NCBI RefSeq assembly: GCF_900143095.1
Contig: NZ_FRDA01000023.1
Coordinates: 18,450-82,449 of the forward strand
From: Pseudomonas asturiensis
GTDB lineage: Bacteria; Pseudomonadota; Gammaproteobacteria; Pseudomonadales; Pseudomonadaceae
DNA: 64,000 nt
Direction of reading: 5' to 3'
The position numbers were made by a program, and so were the translations under genes. Below, in pieces: positions 36,998-45,919 of this stretch; the first letter of the stretch is position 1, and each line of letters begins with the position of its first letter. A model generated the notes under the pieces. The model saw only the letters and a list, made by a program, of their open reading frames with translations, had not been told where the DNA came from and did no database searches.

Positions 36998-37434
36998 TGC
37001 AAAAATCGGTCATGACTCTAATGCTGGCTGGCGTGCTGATCAGCCTCAACGCGTGTGCCGAACAGGCAGACTCTGCCCGCAATGGCTTGACCCAGGCCGA
37101 AGTCGGCGGCCAGCTTCTCAGCCTGAGCGATGAGCAGGGTCGTTGTACCCTGAACCGTGCGCAAAGCGCGCCCCTGACGCTGGAGATGCAGTGGCCCTGC
37201 CGGTTCAGCGAGGACCTGCAAAAGAATGTGCGTGTAGAAACCTACCGCAAGGCCCTGATCGTTATGGTGGAACGCAGCGATCCGTTGCCCGCGCCAAGCA
37301 AGAACTGCGTCACTGATCTTCAGCCGGTGCGCCTGTTCAACGGCAAGCTGGAGGCTTCGCCCGTCAGCCGGATTGCCGCATGCGGACCTGCCCACTGGGA
37401 TCAGAAGGCATTCGTCTGGCAGTTCGACTGGTGA
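36997..37434 (+). CDS. Candidate lipoprotein immunity protein for the Tae4 amidase
   Basis: A 145-residue predicted lipoprotein with signal MTLMLAGVLISLNAC (lipobox LNAC). The mature part has further cysteines (RCTLN, PCRFS, KNCVT, AACGP) that could form disulfides, and it looks beta-rich. It is coupled to tae4 by a one-base overlap and is located in the envelope where it could block a wall amidase. It does not show the helical pattern I associate with Tai4 proteins, so it may be a different immunity fold. The immunity role comes from position and predicted location, not from a motif. Confidence 0.75.
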   Translation: MQKSVMTLMLAGVLISLNACAEQADSARNGLTQAEVGGQLLSLSDEQGRCTLNRAQSAPLTLEMQWPCRFSEDLQKNVRVETYRKALIVMVERSDPLPAPSKNCVTDLQPVRLFNGKLEASPVSRIAACGPAHWDQKAFVWQFDW

Positions 37435-37943
37435 GCGACCTGACCCTGCGTGAGCGCCTCCAGCCCTCGTTGCTGGACCGCCTGACCGACGAAGACCCGG
37501 GCAATCTGCAGGAAAGCCCGGACAAGCGCGTGCTCTCGCTGAATCAGCTCAAGGCTTCGGTGCTGCGCGACCTGGCTTGGCTGCTGAACACCACGTCGCT
37601 GCTGGATGCCGACGCCACGCTGCATACGCCGGCAGGCACATCGGTGATCAATTACGGCCTGCCCGCGCTGGCGGGAAACAGTGCGTCGAGTGTCGATGTG
37701 AACCTGCTCGAAAGCCTGATTCACCGCGCCATCGTCACCTTCGAGCCGCGCATCCTGCCCCATACCCTGCACGTGAAGGCCCATGTTGGTCGAGATGAAA
37801 TGAACCATAACGCCATGAGCTTCGAAATCCAGGGCGACCTGTGGGCACAACCGGTTCCGCTGCCTTTGCTGCTGCGCACCGAACTTGATCTGGAGTCGGG
37901 CCATGTTCGGGTGATGCCGGCCGAACAGAGACGACGCTCATGA
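37431..37943 (+). CDS. tssE: T6SS baseplate protein TssE
   Basis: A 170-residue gp25-like protein. The typical LRERLQPSLLDRLTDEDPG opens the protein, with SVLRDLAWLLNT, INYGLP and ESLIHRAIVTFEPRILP following. It initiates sheath polymerisation at the baseplate. It starts with GTG 37431, overlapping the stop of the immunity-like gene by 4 bases, so the amidase module is translationally tied into the structural operon. Confidence 0.95.
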   Translation: MSDLTLRERLQPSLLDRLTDEDPGNLQESPDKRVLSLNQLKASVLRDLAWLLNTTSLLDADATLHTPAGTSVINYGLPALAGNSASSVDVNLLESLIHRAIVTFEPRILPHTLHVKAHVGRDEMNHNAMSFEIQGDLWAQPVPLPLLLRTELDLESGHVRVMPAEQRRRS

Positions 37944-39799
37944 ATCCGCGCCTGCTCGGGCTGTACAACCAGGAACTGCAGCACATTCGCGAGAGTGCTG
38001 CCGAGTTCGCCAAGGAATACCCGAAGATCGCCGGACGCCTGACCTTGTCGGGCCTGGACTGCGCAGACCCTTACGTCGAGCGTCTGCTCGAGGGCTTCGC
38101 TTACCTGACCGCACGCGTGCAGCTCAAGCTGGACGCCGAATACCCGACCTTCACGCACAACCTGCTGGAGATCGCTTATCCGCACTACCTGGCACCCACG
38201 CCCTCGATGACCGTGGTGCAGATGCAGACCGACCCGAACGAGGGCTCGTTGAGCGACGGCTTCACCCTGCCCCGCGACAGCGTGATGCGCGCAAGCCTGG
38301 GTCGCGACTCTCAGACGCCCTGCGAATACCGCACCTCCCACGAGGTCACGCTGTGGCCGCTGCAGATCACTCAGGCCGAATACTTCGGCAATCCTTCCGC
38401 CGTACTGGGACGCCTGGCCGCCAGCGAACCCAAGGCCAAGGCCGGCCTGCGCATCACGTTGCGTACCGGCGCGGAGCTGACGTTCGACACCCTGGCGCTG
38501 AATAACCTGCCGCTGTACCTGCACGGTGCGGACGAGCAGCCGTTCCGCCTTTACGAGCAACTGCTCGGTAACGCCTGCGCCGTCTTCGCGCGACAGCCAG
38601 CCGGCGACTGGGTAGAACGCTTGCCTGCCGACGCGTTGCGTCCTTGTGGCTTCGATGACAGTGAAGCCGCGCTTCCCGTCGTGCCTCAGGCGTTTCAGGG
38701 CTACAGGCTGCTGCAGGAATACTTCGCCCTGCCCCAACGGTATCTGTTTGTCGATTTCACTCACCTGACGCGCGCCGTTCAACGCTGCTCGGGCCAGGAG
38801 CTGGAACTGATCGTGCTGTTCAACAGCTTCGATCAGTCGCTTGAGAGCAGCGTCGGGGCGGAACAGTTTGTGCCGTTCTGTACGCCGGCCATCAACCTGT
38901 TCCCGCGTCGCCTGGACCGCATCCACCTGTCCGACCGCGTCCATGAACACCACGCCATCGCCGACCGCACCCGGCCGATGGATTTCGAGATTCATTCGCT
39001 CAAGAGCGTGACCGGCCATGGCACCGGCCCCGACCAGCCGTTCCTGCCGTTCTACGCCGTGCGTGATCCTTCGCGCTATGGTCGCGACAAGGCGTATTAC
39101 ATCCTGCGCCGCGAGCCGCGTGTGCTGTCCAGCGAACAGCGACGTAACGGCACGCGTTCAACCTACGTCGGCAGCGAGACGTTCATCAGCCTGGTCGACA
39201 GTCAGCAGGCGCCCTATCGCCATGACTTGCGCCAGCTGGGCCTCAGCGCACTGTGCACCAACCGCGACCTGCCGTTGTTCATGAGCGTGGGCAGCGGCAA
39301 GACTGATTTCACGCTGGCCGACAGCGCCCCCGTCTCGGCGGTCCGCTGCCTGGCAGGCCCGAGCCGGCCACGCGCCAGCCATGCACACGACAACAAGGCG
39401 TGGCGCTTGATCAGCCAGCTGTCGCTCAACTACCTGTCCCTCAGCGAGCAGGGTCAGGGTGCCGCCGCCCTGCGCGAGCTGCTGCGCCTGTACGGCGACG
39501 ATAATGACGCGGCCTTGCAGCTACAGATCGAAGGCCTGCGTGAGGTCAGCAGCAAACCCTGCACCCGGCGCTTGCCAATGCCAGGGCCGATCGTGTTCGG
39601 GCGCGGGCTGGAAATCACTCTGGAGTTTGACGAGAACGCCTTTCGCGGCACCGGCGTGTTTTTGCTGGGTGCCGTGTTCGAGCGTTTCCTGGCACGTTAC
39701 GTGTCGATCAACAGCTTTACCGAGACGGTGCTACGTACCACCGAACGCGGCGAGATCATGCGATGGAAAGCCAAACCCGGACGCCGTCCGACGCTTTGA
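37940..39799 (+). CDS. tssF: T6SS baseplate protein TssF
   Basis: A 619-residue VasA/TssF protein: MNPRLLGLYNQELQHIRE at the start, AEYPTFTHNLLEIAYPHYLAPTPS and the C-terminal FLLGAVFERFLARYVSINSF segments are diagnostic. It forms the wedge complex with TssG, TssE and TssK. It overlaps tssE by 4 bases. Confidence 0.96.
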   Translation: MNPRLLGLYNQELQHIRESAAEFAKEYPKIAGRLTLSGLDCADPYVERLLEGFAYLTARVQLKLDAEYPTFTHNLLEIAYPHYLAPTPSMTVVQMQTDPNEGSLSDGFTLPRDSVMRASLGRDSQTPCEYRTSHEVTLWPLQITQAEYFGNPSAVLGRLAASEPKAKAGLRITLRTGAELTFDTLALNNLPLYLHGADEQPFRLYEQLLGNACAVFARQPAGDWVERLPADALRPCGFDDSEAALPVVPQAFQGYRLLQEYFALPQRYLFVDFTHLTRAVQRCSGQELELIVLFNSFDQSLESSVGAEQFVPFCTPAINLFPRRLDRIHLSDRVHEHHAIADRTRPMDFEIHSLKSVTGHGTGPDQPFLPFYAVRDPSRYGRDKAYYILRREPRVLSSEQRRNGTRSTYVGSETFISLVDSQQAPYRHDLRQLGLSALCTNRDLPLFMSVGSGKTDFTLADSAPVSAVRCLAGPSRPRASHAHDNKAWRLISQLSLNYLSLSEQGQGAAALRELLRLYGDDNDAALQLQIEGLREVSSKPCTRRLPMPGPIVFGRGLEITLEFDENAFRGTGVFLLGAVFERFLARYVSINSFTETVLRTTERGEIMRWKAKPGRRPTL

Positions 39800-40815
39800 A
39801 GACTGTGACGGCCATGCAGAACGAGCCCTGGGAATACGACTTCTTCCAGGCGCTGCGCCGTATCGAATGCGAATCGCCGGACCTCCCAAGATTCGGCCAC
39901 TCCGTGCGGCTGGCCGACGATCCGCTGCGCCTGGGCCAGCAGCCCGAAAGCGCCTTCGCGCCCTCGACACTGGCCTCGATGACTCCGGCTGGCGACGGCA
40001 CACCGGCGCGGCTGGAACAGTTTTTCTTCGGCCTTGGCGGTCCCAACGGCCCCTTGCCGCTGCACATCACCGAATACGTGCGTGAGCGCCAACGTAATAA
40101 TGCCGACAGCGCCAGCAAGCGTTTTCTGGACGTGTTTCATCATCGCCTGCTGAGCCTGTTCTACCGGGCGTGGGCCGAAGCCCGCCCCACTGTCAGCCAT
40201 GACCGCCCGGACGATGACTACTGGTCTGCGCGGCTCGCGGCACTGAGCGGGCGCGGCATGCCGAGCCTGCTGGAACAAGGGCTGATTCCCGACACGGCCA
40301 AGCTGCATTTCAGCGGCCATCTGGCGGCACAGACGCGTTACCCGGATGGATTGCGCGCGATCCTGTCCGAATACTTCGGCCTGCCGGTGCAGATCGAGGA
40401 GTACGTCGGCCAATGGCTCGAACTGCCCGAGCGCAGCCGTCTGGGTGTCAGCTCAAACCAGGTGGGTGTCGATTTCTGTCTGGGCAGCCACGTCTGGGAT
40501 CGTCAGCATAAATTCCGCATTCGCCTGGGTCCGCTCAAGCTGGACGACTACATGGGCATGCTGCCCGACGGTCAGCCGTTCAAGGAGCTGGTGGCCTGGG
40601 TGGCCGAGTATCTGGGGCACGAGCTGGACTGGGATCTGAACCTGATCCTTGAGCAGCCCGAAGTCCCTGCGTTTCAACTTAACGGGCGTCAACGGCTGGG
40701 GTTCAACACCTGGCTGGGCAAACCCGACCAAGATGCCAAAGACTTGATCCTGGCCCGGCATTACGCCGAACAGGCCACATCAGCACACATTTCAAGGAGC
40801 GGGAAACATGGGTGA
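39763..40815 (+). CDS. tssG: T6SS baseplate protein TssG
   Basis: A 350-residue VasB/TssG protein with PWEYDFFQALRRIE, FFGLGGPNGPLPLHITEYV and DRLLSLFYRAW-like segments. It starts inside tssF (37-base overlap). An in-frame ATG at 39814 would give a shorter form (MQNEPWEYDFFQ), but neither has a clear ribosome-binding site. The stop overlaps the clpV start by 8 bases. Confidence 0.95.
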   Translation: MESQTRTPSDALKTVTAMQNEPWEYDFFQALRRIECESPDLPRFGHSVRLADDPLRLGQQPESAFAPSTLASMTPAGDGTPARLEQFFFGLGGPNGPLPLHITEYVRERQRNNADSASKRFLDVFHHRLLSLFYRAWAEARPTVSHDRPDDDYWSARLAALSGRGMPSLLEQGLIPDTAKLHFSGHLAAQTRYPDGLRAILSEYFGLPVQIEEYVGQWLELPERSRLGVSSNQVGVDFCLGSHVWDRQHKFRIRLGPLKLDDYMGMLPDGQPFKELVAWVAEYLGHELDWDLNLILEQPEVPAFQLNGRQRLGFNTWLGKPDQDAKDLILARHYAEQATSAHISRSGKHG

Positions 40816-43489
40816 AATCAGTCGCGCAGCGCTGTTCGGCAAACTCAACAGCGTGGCCTACAAAGCTATCGAAGCCGCCACGGTCTTCTGCAAATTGCGG
40901 GGCAACCCGTATGTCGAGCTGGCGCACTGGTTTCATCAGCTTTTGCAGCTTCAGGACTCGGACCTGCACCGCATCATCCGCCAGTTCAACGTAGAACCGG
41001 CGCGCCTGGCCCGCGACCTGACCGAAGCACTGGATCGCCTGCCGCGCGGTTCGACATCAATCACCGACCTGTCGTCCCACGTCGAAGAAGCTGTCGAGCG
41101 CGGCTGGGTGTACGGCAGCCTGATGTTCGGCGAAAGTCAGGTACGCACCGGTTATCTGGTGCTCGGTATTCTCAAGACCCCGAGCCTGCGCCATGCCTTG
41201 CTGGGCCTGTCTTCCGAGTTCGACAAGATCAAAGCCGAAACCCTGAGCGAGCGTTTCGACGAGTACGTCGGCGACTCGCCGGAAAACGCACTGGGCGCCA
41301 GCGACGGATTCAACGCCGGTACCGTGCCGGGCGAAGCCAGCGGGGCCATGTCGCCCAGCGCGATGGGCAAGCAGGAAGCCCTGAAGAAATTCACCGTCGA
41401 CCTCACCGAACAGGCGCGCAACGGCAAGCTCGACCCTATCGTGGGCCGTGATGAAGAGATCCGCCAGATGGTGGACATCCTGATGCGTCGCCGTCAGAAC
41501 AACCCGATCCTGACAGGCGAAGCCGGTGTCGGTAAAACCGCCGTGGTCGAGGGGTTTGCGTTGCGCATTGTCGCGGGCGACGTACCGCCTGCGCTCAAGG
41601 ACGTCGAGCTGCGCAGCCTGGACGTCGGCCTGCTGCAGGCAGGCGCCAGCATGAAGGGCGAATTCGAACAGCGTCTGCGCCAGGTCATCGAGGACGTGCA
41701 GGCATCGCCCAAGCCGATCATCCTGTTCATCGATGAAGCGCACACCCTGGTCGGTGCTGGCGGTGCGGCAGGCACAGGCGATGCCGCCAACCTGCTCAAA
41801 CCTGCGCTGGCACGCGGCACCCTGCGCACCGTCGCGGCGACCACATGGGCCGAGTACAAGAAACATATCGAGAAAGACCCGGCACTGACCCGACGCTTCC
41901 AGGTCGTGCAGGTCGCCGAGCCGTCGGAAGACAAGGCGCTGCTGATGATGCGCGGCGTGGCCTCGACCATGGAACAGCACCATCAGGTGCAGATTCTCGA
42001 CGAGGCACTGGAAGCCTCGGTAAAACTGTCCCATCGCTATATCCCCGCGCGTCAGTTGCCGGATAAATCCGTCAGCCTGCTGGACACCGCCTGCGCCCGG
42101 GTTGCCGTCAGCCTGCACGCCGTTCCGGCTGAAGTGGATGACAGCCGTCGTCGCATCGAAGCGCTGGAAACCGAGCTGCAGATCATCGCTCGCGAGCATG
42201 CCATCGGTATCGTTACCGGGACTCGTCAGGCCCACAGCGAGACGCTGCTCGATGCCGAGCGCATCCGTCTGGCCGAGCTGGAAACCCGTTGGGCGGACGA
42301 AAAGGCACTGGTCGATGAACTGCTCGCCCTGCGCGCGCAATTGCGTGACAGCGCAGGCGTTGTCGACAGCGATACCGGGAGCGAGCAAGGCCAGGCGCTG
42401 CGCGAACAACTGATTGACCTGCAACGCCGTCTCAGCGACCTGCAAGGTGAAAACCCGCTGATTCTGCCGACCGTGGATTATCAGGCGGTCGCCTCGGTAG
42501 TGGCCGACTGGACCGGTATTCCAGTGGGCCGCATGGCGCGCAACGAGCTGGAAACGGTGCTCAACCTCGACAAGCACCTGAAGAAACGCATCATCGGTCA
42601 GGACCACGCCCTGCAGATGATTGCCAAACGTATCCAGACCTCGCGCGCCGGGCTGGATAACCCGAGCAAGCCGATTGGCGTCTTCATGCTGGCGGGCACC
42701 TCAGGCGTGGGCAAGACCGAAACCGCGCTGGCCCTGGCCGAAGCCATGTACGGCGGCGAACAGAACGTCATCACCATCAACATGAGCGAGTTCCAGGAAG
42801 CGCACACCGTCTCGACACTCAAGGGCGCGCCGCCAGGCTACGTGGGTTATGGCGAAGGTGGCGTGCTGACCGAAGCCGTGCGCCGCAAGCCCTACAGCGT
42901 GGTGCTGCTGGACGAAGTCGAGAAAGCCCACCCGGACGTTCATGAAATCTTCTTCCAGGTCTTCGACAAGGGCGTGATGGAAGACGGCGAAGGCCGCGTG
43001 ATCGACTTCAAGAACACACTGATCCTGCTGACCACCAACGCGGGCACCGAACTGATTTCGCACCTGTGCAAGGACGCGCTGAACGTCCCGGACCCGGAAG
43101 CCATCGCCAAGGCGTTGCGCCAGCCGCTGCTGGAAATCTTCCCTCCAGCGCTGCTCGGGCGACTGGTGACGATCCCTTACTACCCGCTCAGCGACACCAT
43201 GCTCAAGGCGATCACCGTGCTGCAACTGAACCGCATCAAGAAGCGTGTCGAGAGCACCCACAAGGTCGCGTTCGATTACGACGATGCCGTGGTGGACCTG
43301 ATTGTGTCGCGCTGCACCGAAACCGAAAGTGGCGGGCGCATGATCGACACCATTCTGACCAACACCCTGCTGCCGGACATGAGCCGCGAATTCCTGACGC
43401 GCATGCTGGAGGGCAAGGCGCTGGCAGGCGTGCGCATCAGCCAGCGCGATAACGAATTGCACTACGAATTCAGCGATGCAGCGGCCTGA
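40808..43489 (+). CDS. clpV: T6SS AAA+ ATPase ClpV (TssH)
   Basis: An 893-residue ClpB-like unfoldase. The N-terminal sheath-binding domain covers about residues 1-160. D1 has Walker A GEAGVGKTAV and Walker B ILFIDEAHTLVG. A middle coiled-coil domain follows (about 430-540). D2 has GTSGVGKTETALA and VLLDEVEKAHPDV. It disassembles contracted sheaths for reuse. The start has AAGGAGCGGG upstream and overlaps the end of tssG. Confidence 0.97.
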   Translation: MGEISRAALFGKLNSVAYKAIEAATVFCKLRGNPYVELAHWFHQLLQLQDSDLHRIIRQFNVEPARLARDLTEALDRLPRGSTSITDLSSHVEEAVERGWVYGSLMFGESQVRTGYLVLGILKTPSLRHALLGLSSEFDKIKAETLSERFDEYVGDSPENALGASDGFNAGTVPGEASGAMSPSAMGKQEALKKFTVDLTEQARNGKLDPIVGRDEEIRQMVDILMRRRQNNPILTGEAGVGKTAVVEGFALRIVAGDVPPALKDVELRSLDVGLLQAGASMKGEFEQRLRQVIEDVQASPKPIILFIDEAHTLVGAGGAAGTGDAANLLKPALARGTLRTVAATTWAEYKKHIEKDPALTRRFQVVQVAEPSEDKALLMMRGVASTMEQHHQVQILDEALEASVKLSHRYIPARQLPDKSVSLLDTACARVAVSLHAVPAEVDDSRRRIEALETELQIIAREHAIGIVTGTRQAHSETLLDAERIRLAELETRWADEKALVDELLALRAQLRDSAGVVDSDTGSEQGQALREQLIDLQRRLSDLQGENPLILPTVDYQAVASVVADWTGIPVGRMARNELETVLNLDKHLKKRIIGQDHALQMIAKRIQTSRAGLDNPSKPIGVFMLAGTSGVGKTETALALAEAMYGGEQNVITINMSEFQEAHTVSTLKGAPPGYVGYGEGGVLTEAVRRKPYSVVLLDEVEKAHPDVHEIFFQVFDKGVMEDGEGRVIDFKNTLILLTTNAGTELISHLCKDALNVPDPEAIAKALRQPLLEIFPPALLGRLVTIPYYPLSDTMLKAITVLQLNRIKKRVESTHKVAFDYDDAVVDLIVSRCTETESGGRMIDTILTNTLLPDMSREFLTRMLEGKALAGVRISQRDNELHYEFSDAAA

Positions 43490-43531
43490 CTCACAGGCCA
43501 TGCGCCTGACGAACGCTGAACAGGACCGCCC

Positions 43532-45466
43532 ATGAATTTCCAGCAATTCACCCGCCTGGCACAGGTCACCAGCCCGCTCGGCCCGGACGTGCTGCTGCTC
43601 AAGGAAATGAGCGGCGGCGATGAGCTGGGGCGGTTGTTCAACTATGACCTGCAGTTGACCTCCGCCGACGGCTCGCTGGACCTCAACCAGTTGCTCGGCA
43701 AGCCGATGTGCCTGTCACTGCAACTGACGGGCGGCGCTCAGCGTTACTTTCATGGCATCGTTGCGCGCTGCAGCCAGAACGTCACCCGTGACCAGTTCGC
43801 CAGCTATCAGGTCACGCTGCGGCCCTGGCTGTGGCTGCTGACACGCACCTCCGACTGCCGGATTTTCCAGAACCTGACCATCCCGCAGATCATCAAGCAG
43901 GTGTTTCGCGACCTGGGGTTCTCGGACTTCGAAGACGCCCTCAGCCGTCCGTACCGCGAGTGGGAATACTGCGTCCAGTACCGCGAGAGCAGCTTCGATT
44001 TCGTCAGCCGTCTGATGGAACAGGAAGGCATCTACTATTTCTTCCGCCACGAAAAGGACCGTCATGTCCTGGTGCTGGCCGATGCGTACGGCGCGCATCA
44101 GCCGGCGCCGGGCTACGAGTCGGTGCCCTATTTTCCACCGGACGGCCAGCACCGCGAGCGCGACCACATCAACGACTGGCGTCTGGCGCAGGAAGTCCAG
44201 CCCGGATCGCTGGAGCTCAACGACTACGATTTTCAGCGCCCCAGCGCCAGCATCGACGTGCGCTCGGCCATGCCGCGCCCGCACACCGCAGGTGACTATC
44301 CGCTGTACGACTATCCCGGCACTTACGTGCAGAGCCAGGACGGCGAGCATTACGCGCGCACCCGCCTGGAAGCCCTGCAAAGCCTGCACGAACGCATCGA
44401 ACTGAGCGGCAACGCACGGGGCCTCGGTGCCGGGCATCTGTTCAGCCTGACCGGCTTCGGTCGTCAGGATCAGAACCGCGAATACCTGATCGTCGGTGCC
44501 CGTTACTACGTGGCCCAGGAAAGTCTGGAAAGCGGCGGTTCGGGCGGCGGTGTGCAGTTCGAACTGGGCCTGAGCTGCATCGACGCGCAGCAGAGCTTCC
44601 GGCCGCTGGCCAACACCCAGCGCCCCATCGTCAAAGGGCCGCAGACCGCTTTGGTGGTCGGCCCCGCTGGCGAGGAAATCTGGACCGACCAGTTCGGCCG
44701 GGTGAAGGTGCATTTCTACTGGGACCGTCACGACCAGTCCAACGAAAACAGCTCGTGCTGGATCCGGGTGTCGCAGGCCTGGGCTGGCAAAAACTGGGGT
44801 TCGATGCAGATCCCGCGCATCGGTCAGGAAGTGATCGTCAGCTTTCTGGAAGGCGACCCGGACCGGCCGATCATCACCGGTCGCGTGTACAACGCCGAAC
44901 AGACCGTGCCCTACGACCTGCCTGCCAACGCCACCCAGAGCGGCATGAAAAGCCGTTCCAGCAAGGGCGGCACACCTGCGAATTTCAATGAAATCCGCAT
45001 GGAAGACAAGAAAGGCGCGGAGCAGTTGTACATCCATGCCGAGCGTAACCAGGACATGGTGGTTGAAGTCGATGAAAGTCACGCGGTCGGCCATGACCGG
45101 GTCAAAAGCATCGGCCATGACGAGACGGTATTGATCGGCAACAACCGGGTACGCATCGTCAAGCAGGAGGATGTGCTGGCTGTCGGCAAGAACAAGACGG
45201 ACAGCATCAGCCAGAGCTACATCATCGAAGTCGGCGAGAACCTGCGGCTGGTGTGCGGCAAAAGCGTGATCGAGCTCAATGCCAGCGGCCAGATCAACCT
45301 TTGCGGTGTGCAGATCAGCCTGCACGCCAGCGGCGATGCCCAGTTCAATACCGGCGGCGTGCTGCACCTGAACAACGGCAAGGGCGCGGACGCCGCCCCC
45401 GACGGACAAGGTGTCAAGGCGGCCATCGACGCCAACATCGCCAGTGCGTTTCCCAAGCCCAAATAA
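43532..45466 (+). CDS. vgrG: T6SS spike protein VgrG (TssI)
   Basis: A 644-residue VgrG with gp27-like (about 1-380) and gp5/OB-fold (about 385-480) parts; WTDQFGRVKVHFYWDR, WIRVSQAWAGKNWG and PRIGQEVIVSFLEGDPDRPIITGRVYN are typical. The C-terminal beta-helix carries repeats such as VGHDRVKSIGHDETVLIGNN. No extra catalytic domain follows, so the effector is delivered as a separate PAAR protein encoded two genes downstream. Confidence 0.97.
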   Translation: MNFQQFTRLAQVTSPLGPDVLLLKEMSGGDELGRLFNYDLQLTSADGSLDLNQLLGKPMCLSLQLTGGAQRYFHGIVARCSQNVTRDQFASYQVTLRPWLWLLTRTSDCRIFQNLTIPQIIKQVFRDLGFSDFEDALSRPYREWEYCVQYRESSFDFVSRLMEQEGIYYFFRHEKDRHVLVLADAYGAHQPAPGYESVPYFPPDGQHRERDHINDWRLAQEVQPGSLELNDYDFQRPSASIDVRSAMPRPHTAGDYPLYDYPGTYVQSQDGEHYARTRLEALQSLHERIELSGNARGLGAGHLFSLTGFGRQDQNREYLIVGARYYVAQESLESGGSGGGVQFELGLSCIDAQQSFRPLANTQRPIVKGPQTALVVGPAGEEIWTDQFGRVKVHFYWDRHDQSNENSSCWIRVSQAWAGKNWGSMQIPRIGQEVIVSFLEGDPDRPIITGRVYNAEQTVPYDLPANATQSGMKSRSSKGGTPANFNEIRMEDKKGAEQLYIHAERNQDMVVEVDESHAVGHDRVKSIGHDETVLIGNNRVRIVKQEDVLAVGKNKTDSISQSYIIEVGENLRLVCGKSVIELNASGQINLCGVQISLHASGDAQFNTGGVLHLNNGKGADAAPDGQGVKAAIDANIASAFPKPK

Positions 45467-45481
45467 CGAGAGTTCCGCCTT

Positions 45482-45907
45482 ATGGCTTATCGCATTAATG
45501 AGCTTCAGTTCCAGTTGCCCGAGAGCGAGCTGCTGGACGCCTCGATCAACATTCTCAAGTTTCCGGCACTGGGCACGTCGTTGATCGTCAGCCGCAGTCA
45601 ACTGGCGGAAGGTGAAACGCTGCACAGCAACTTCGACACACAATTGAAGCGGCTGGAGCAGCAGGTTCAGGACCTGCGCTATCAGCCGGTTCAGAGCACA
45701 CGCCTGGGCGCAGATCAGTCCATTGATGGCATCGAGCTGCGCAGCCAGTTCAGCAAGGGCGCAGAGAAGGTCTATCAGTTTCAACTTGCCTTCGTATTGC
45801 CGGGCACACGCAAAATGATTGCGCTCAGTTACGTGAAGGCTCAACCGTTGGGCGATGCGGAGGCGGCCCATTGGGCCACCCTCAAGCAGACGCTGACCCT
45901 GGCATGA
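45482..45907 (+). CDS. DUF1795/DcrB-like Eag chaperone for the Rhs effector
   Basis: A 141-residue DUF1795 protein (NELQFQLPESELLDASINILKF, FVLPGTRKMIALSYVKAQPL). Proteins of this family next to PAAR effectors act as Eag chaperones that shield the N-terminal membrane segments and load the toxin onto VgrG. It lies between vgrG and rhs with 15- and 12-base gaps, the classic arrangement. The effector that follows has exactly the hydrophobic N-terminus such a chaperone needs. Confidence 0.92.
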   Translation: MAYRINELQFQLPESELLDASINILKFPALGTSLIVSRSQLAEGETLHSNFDTQLKRLEQQVQDLRYQPVQSTRLGADQSIDGIELRSQFSKGAEKVYQFQLAFVLPGTRKMIALSYVKAQPLGDAEAAHWATLKQTLTLA

Positions 45908-45919
45908 AGAGCGCCCTGA

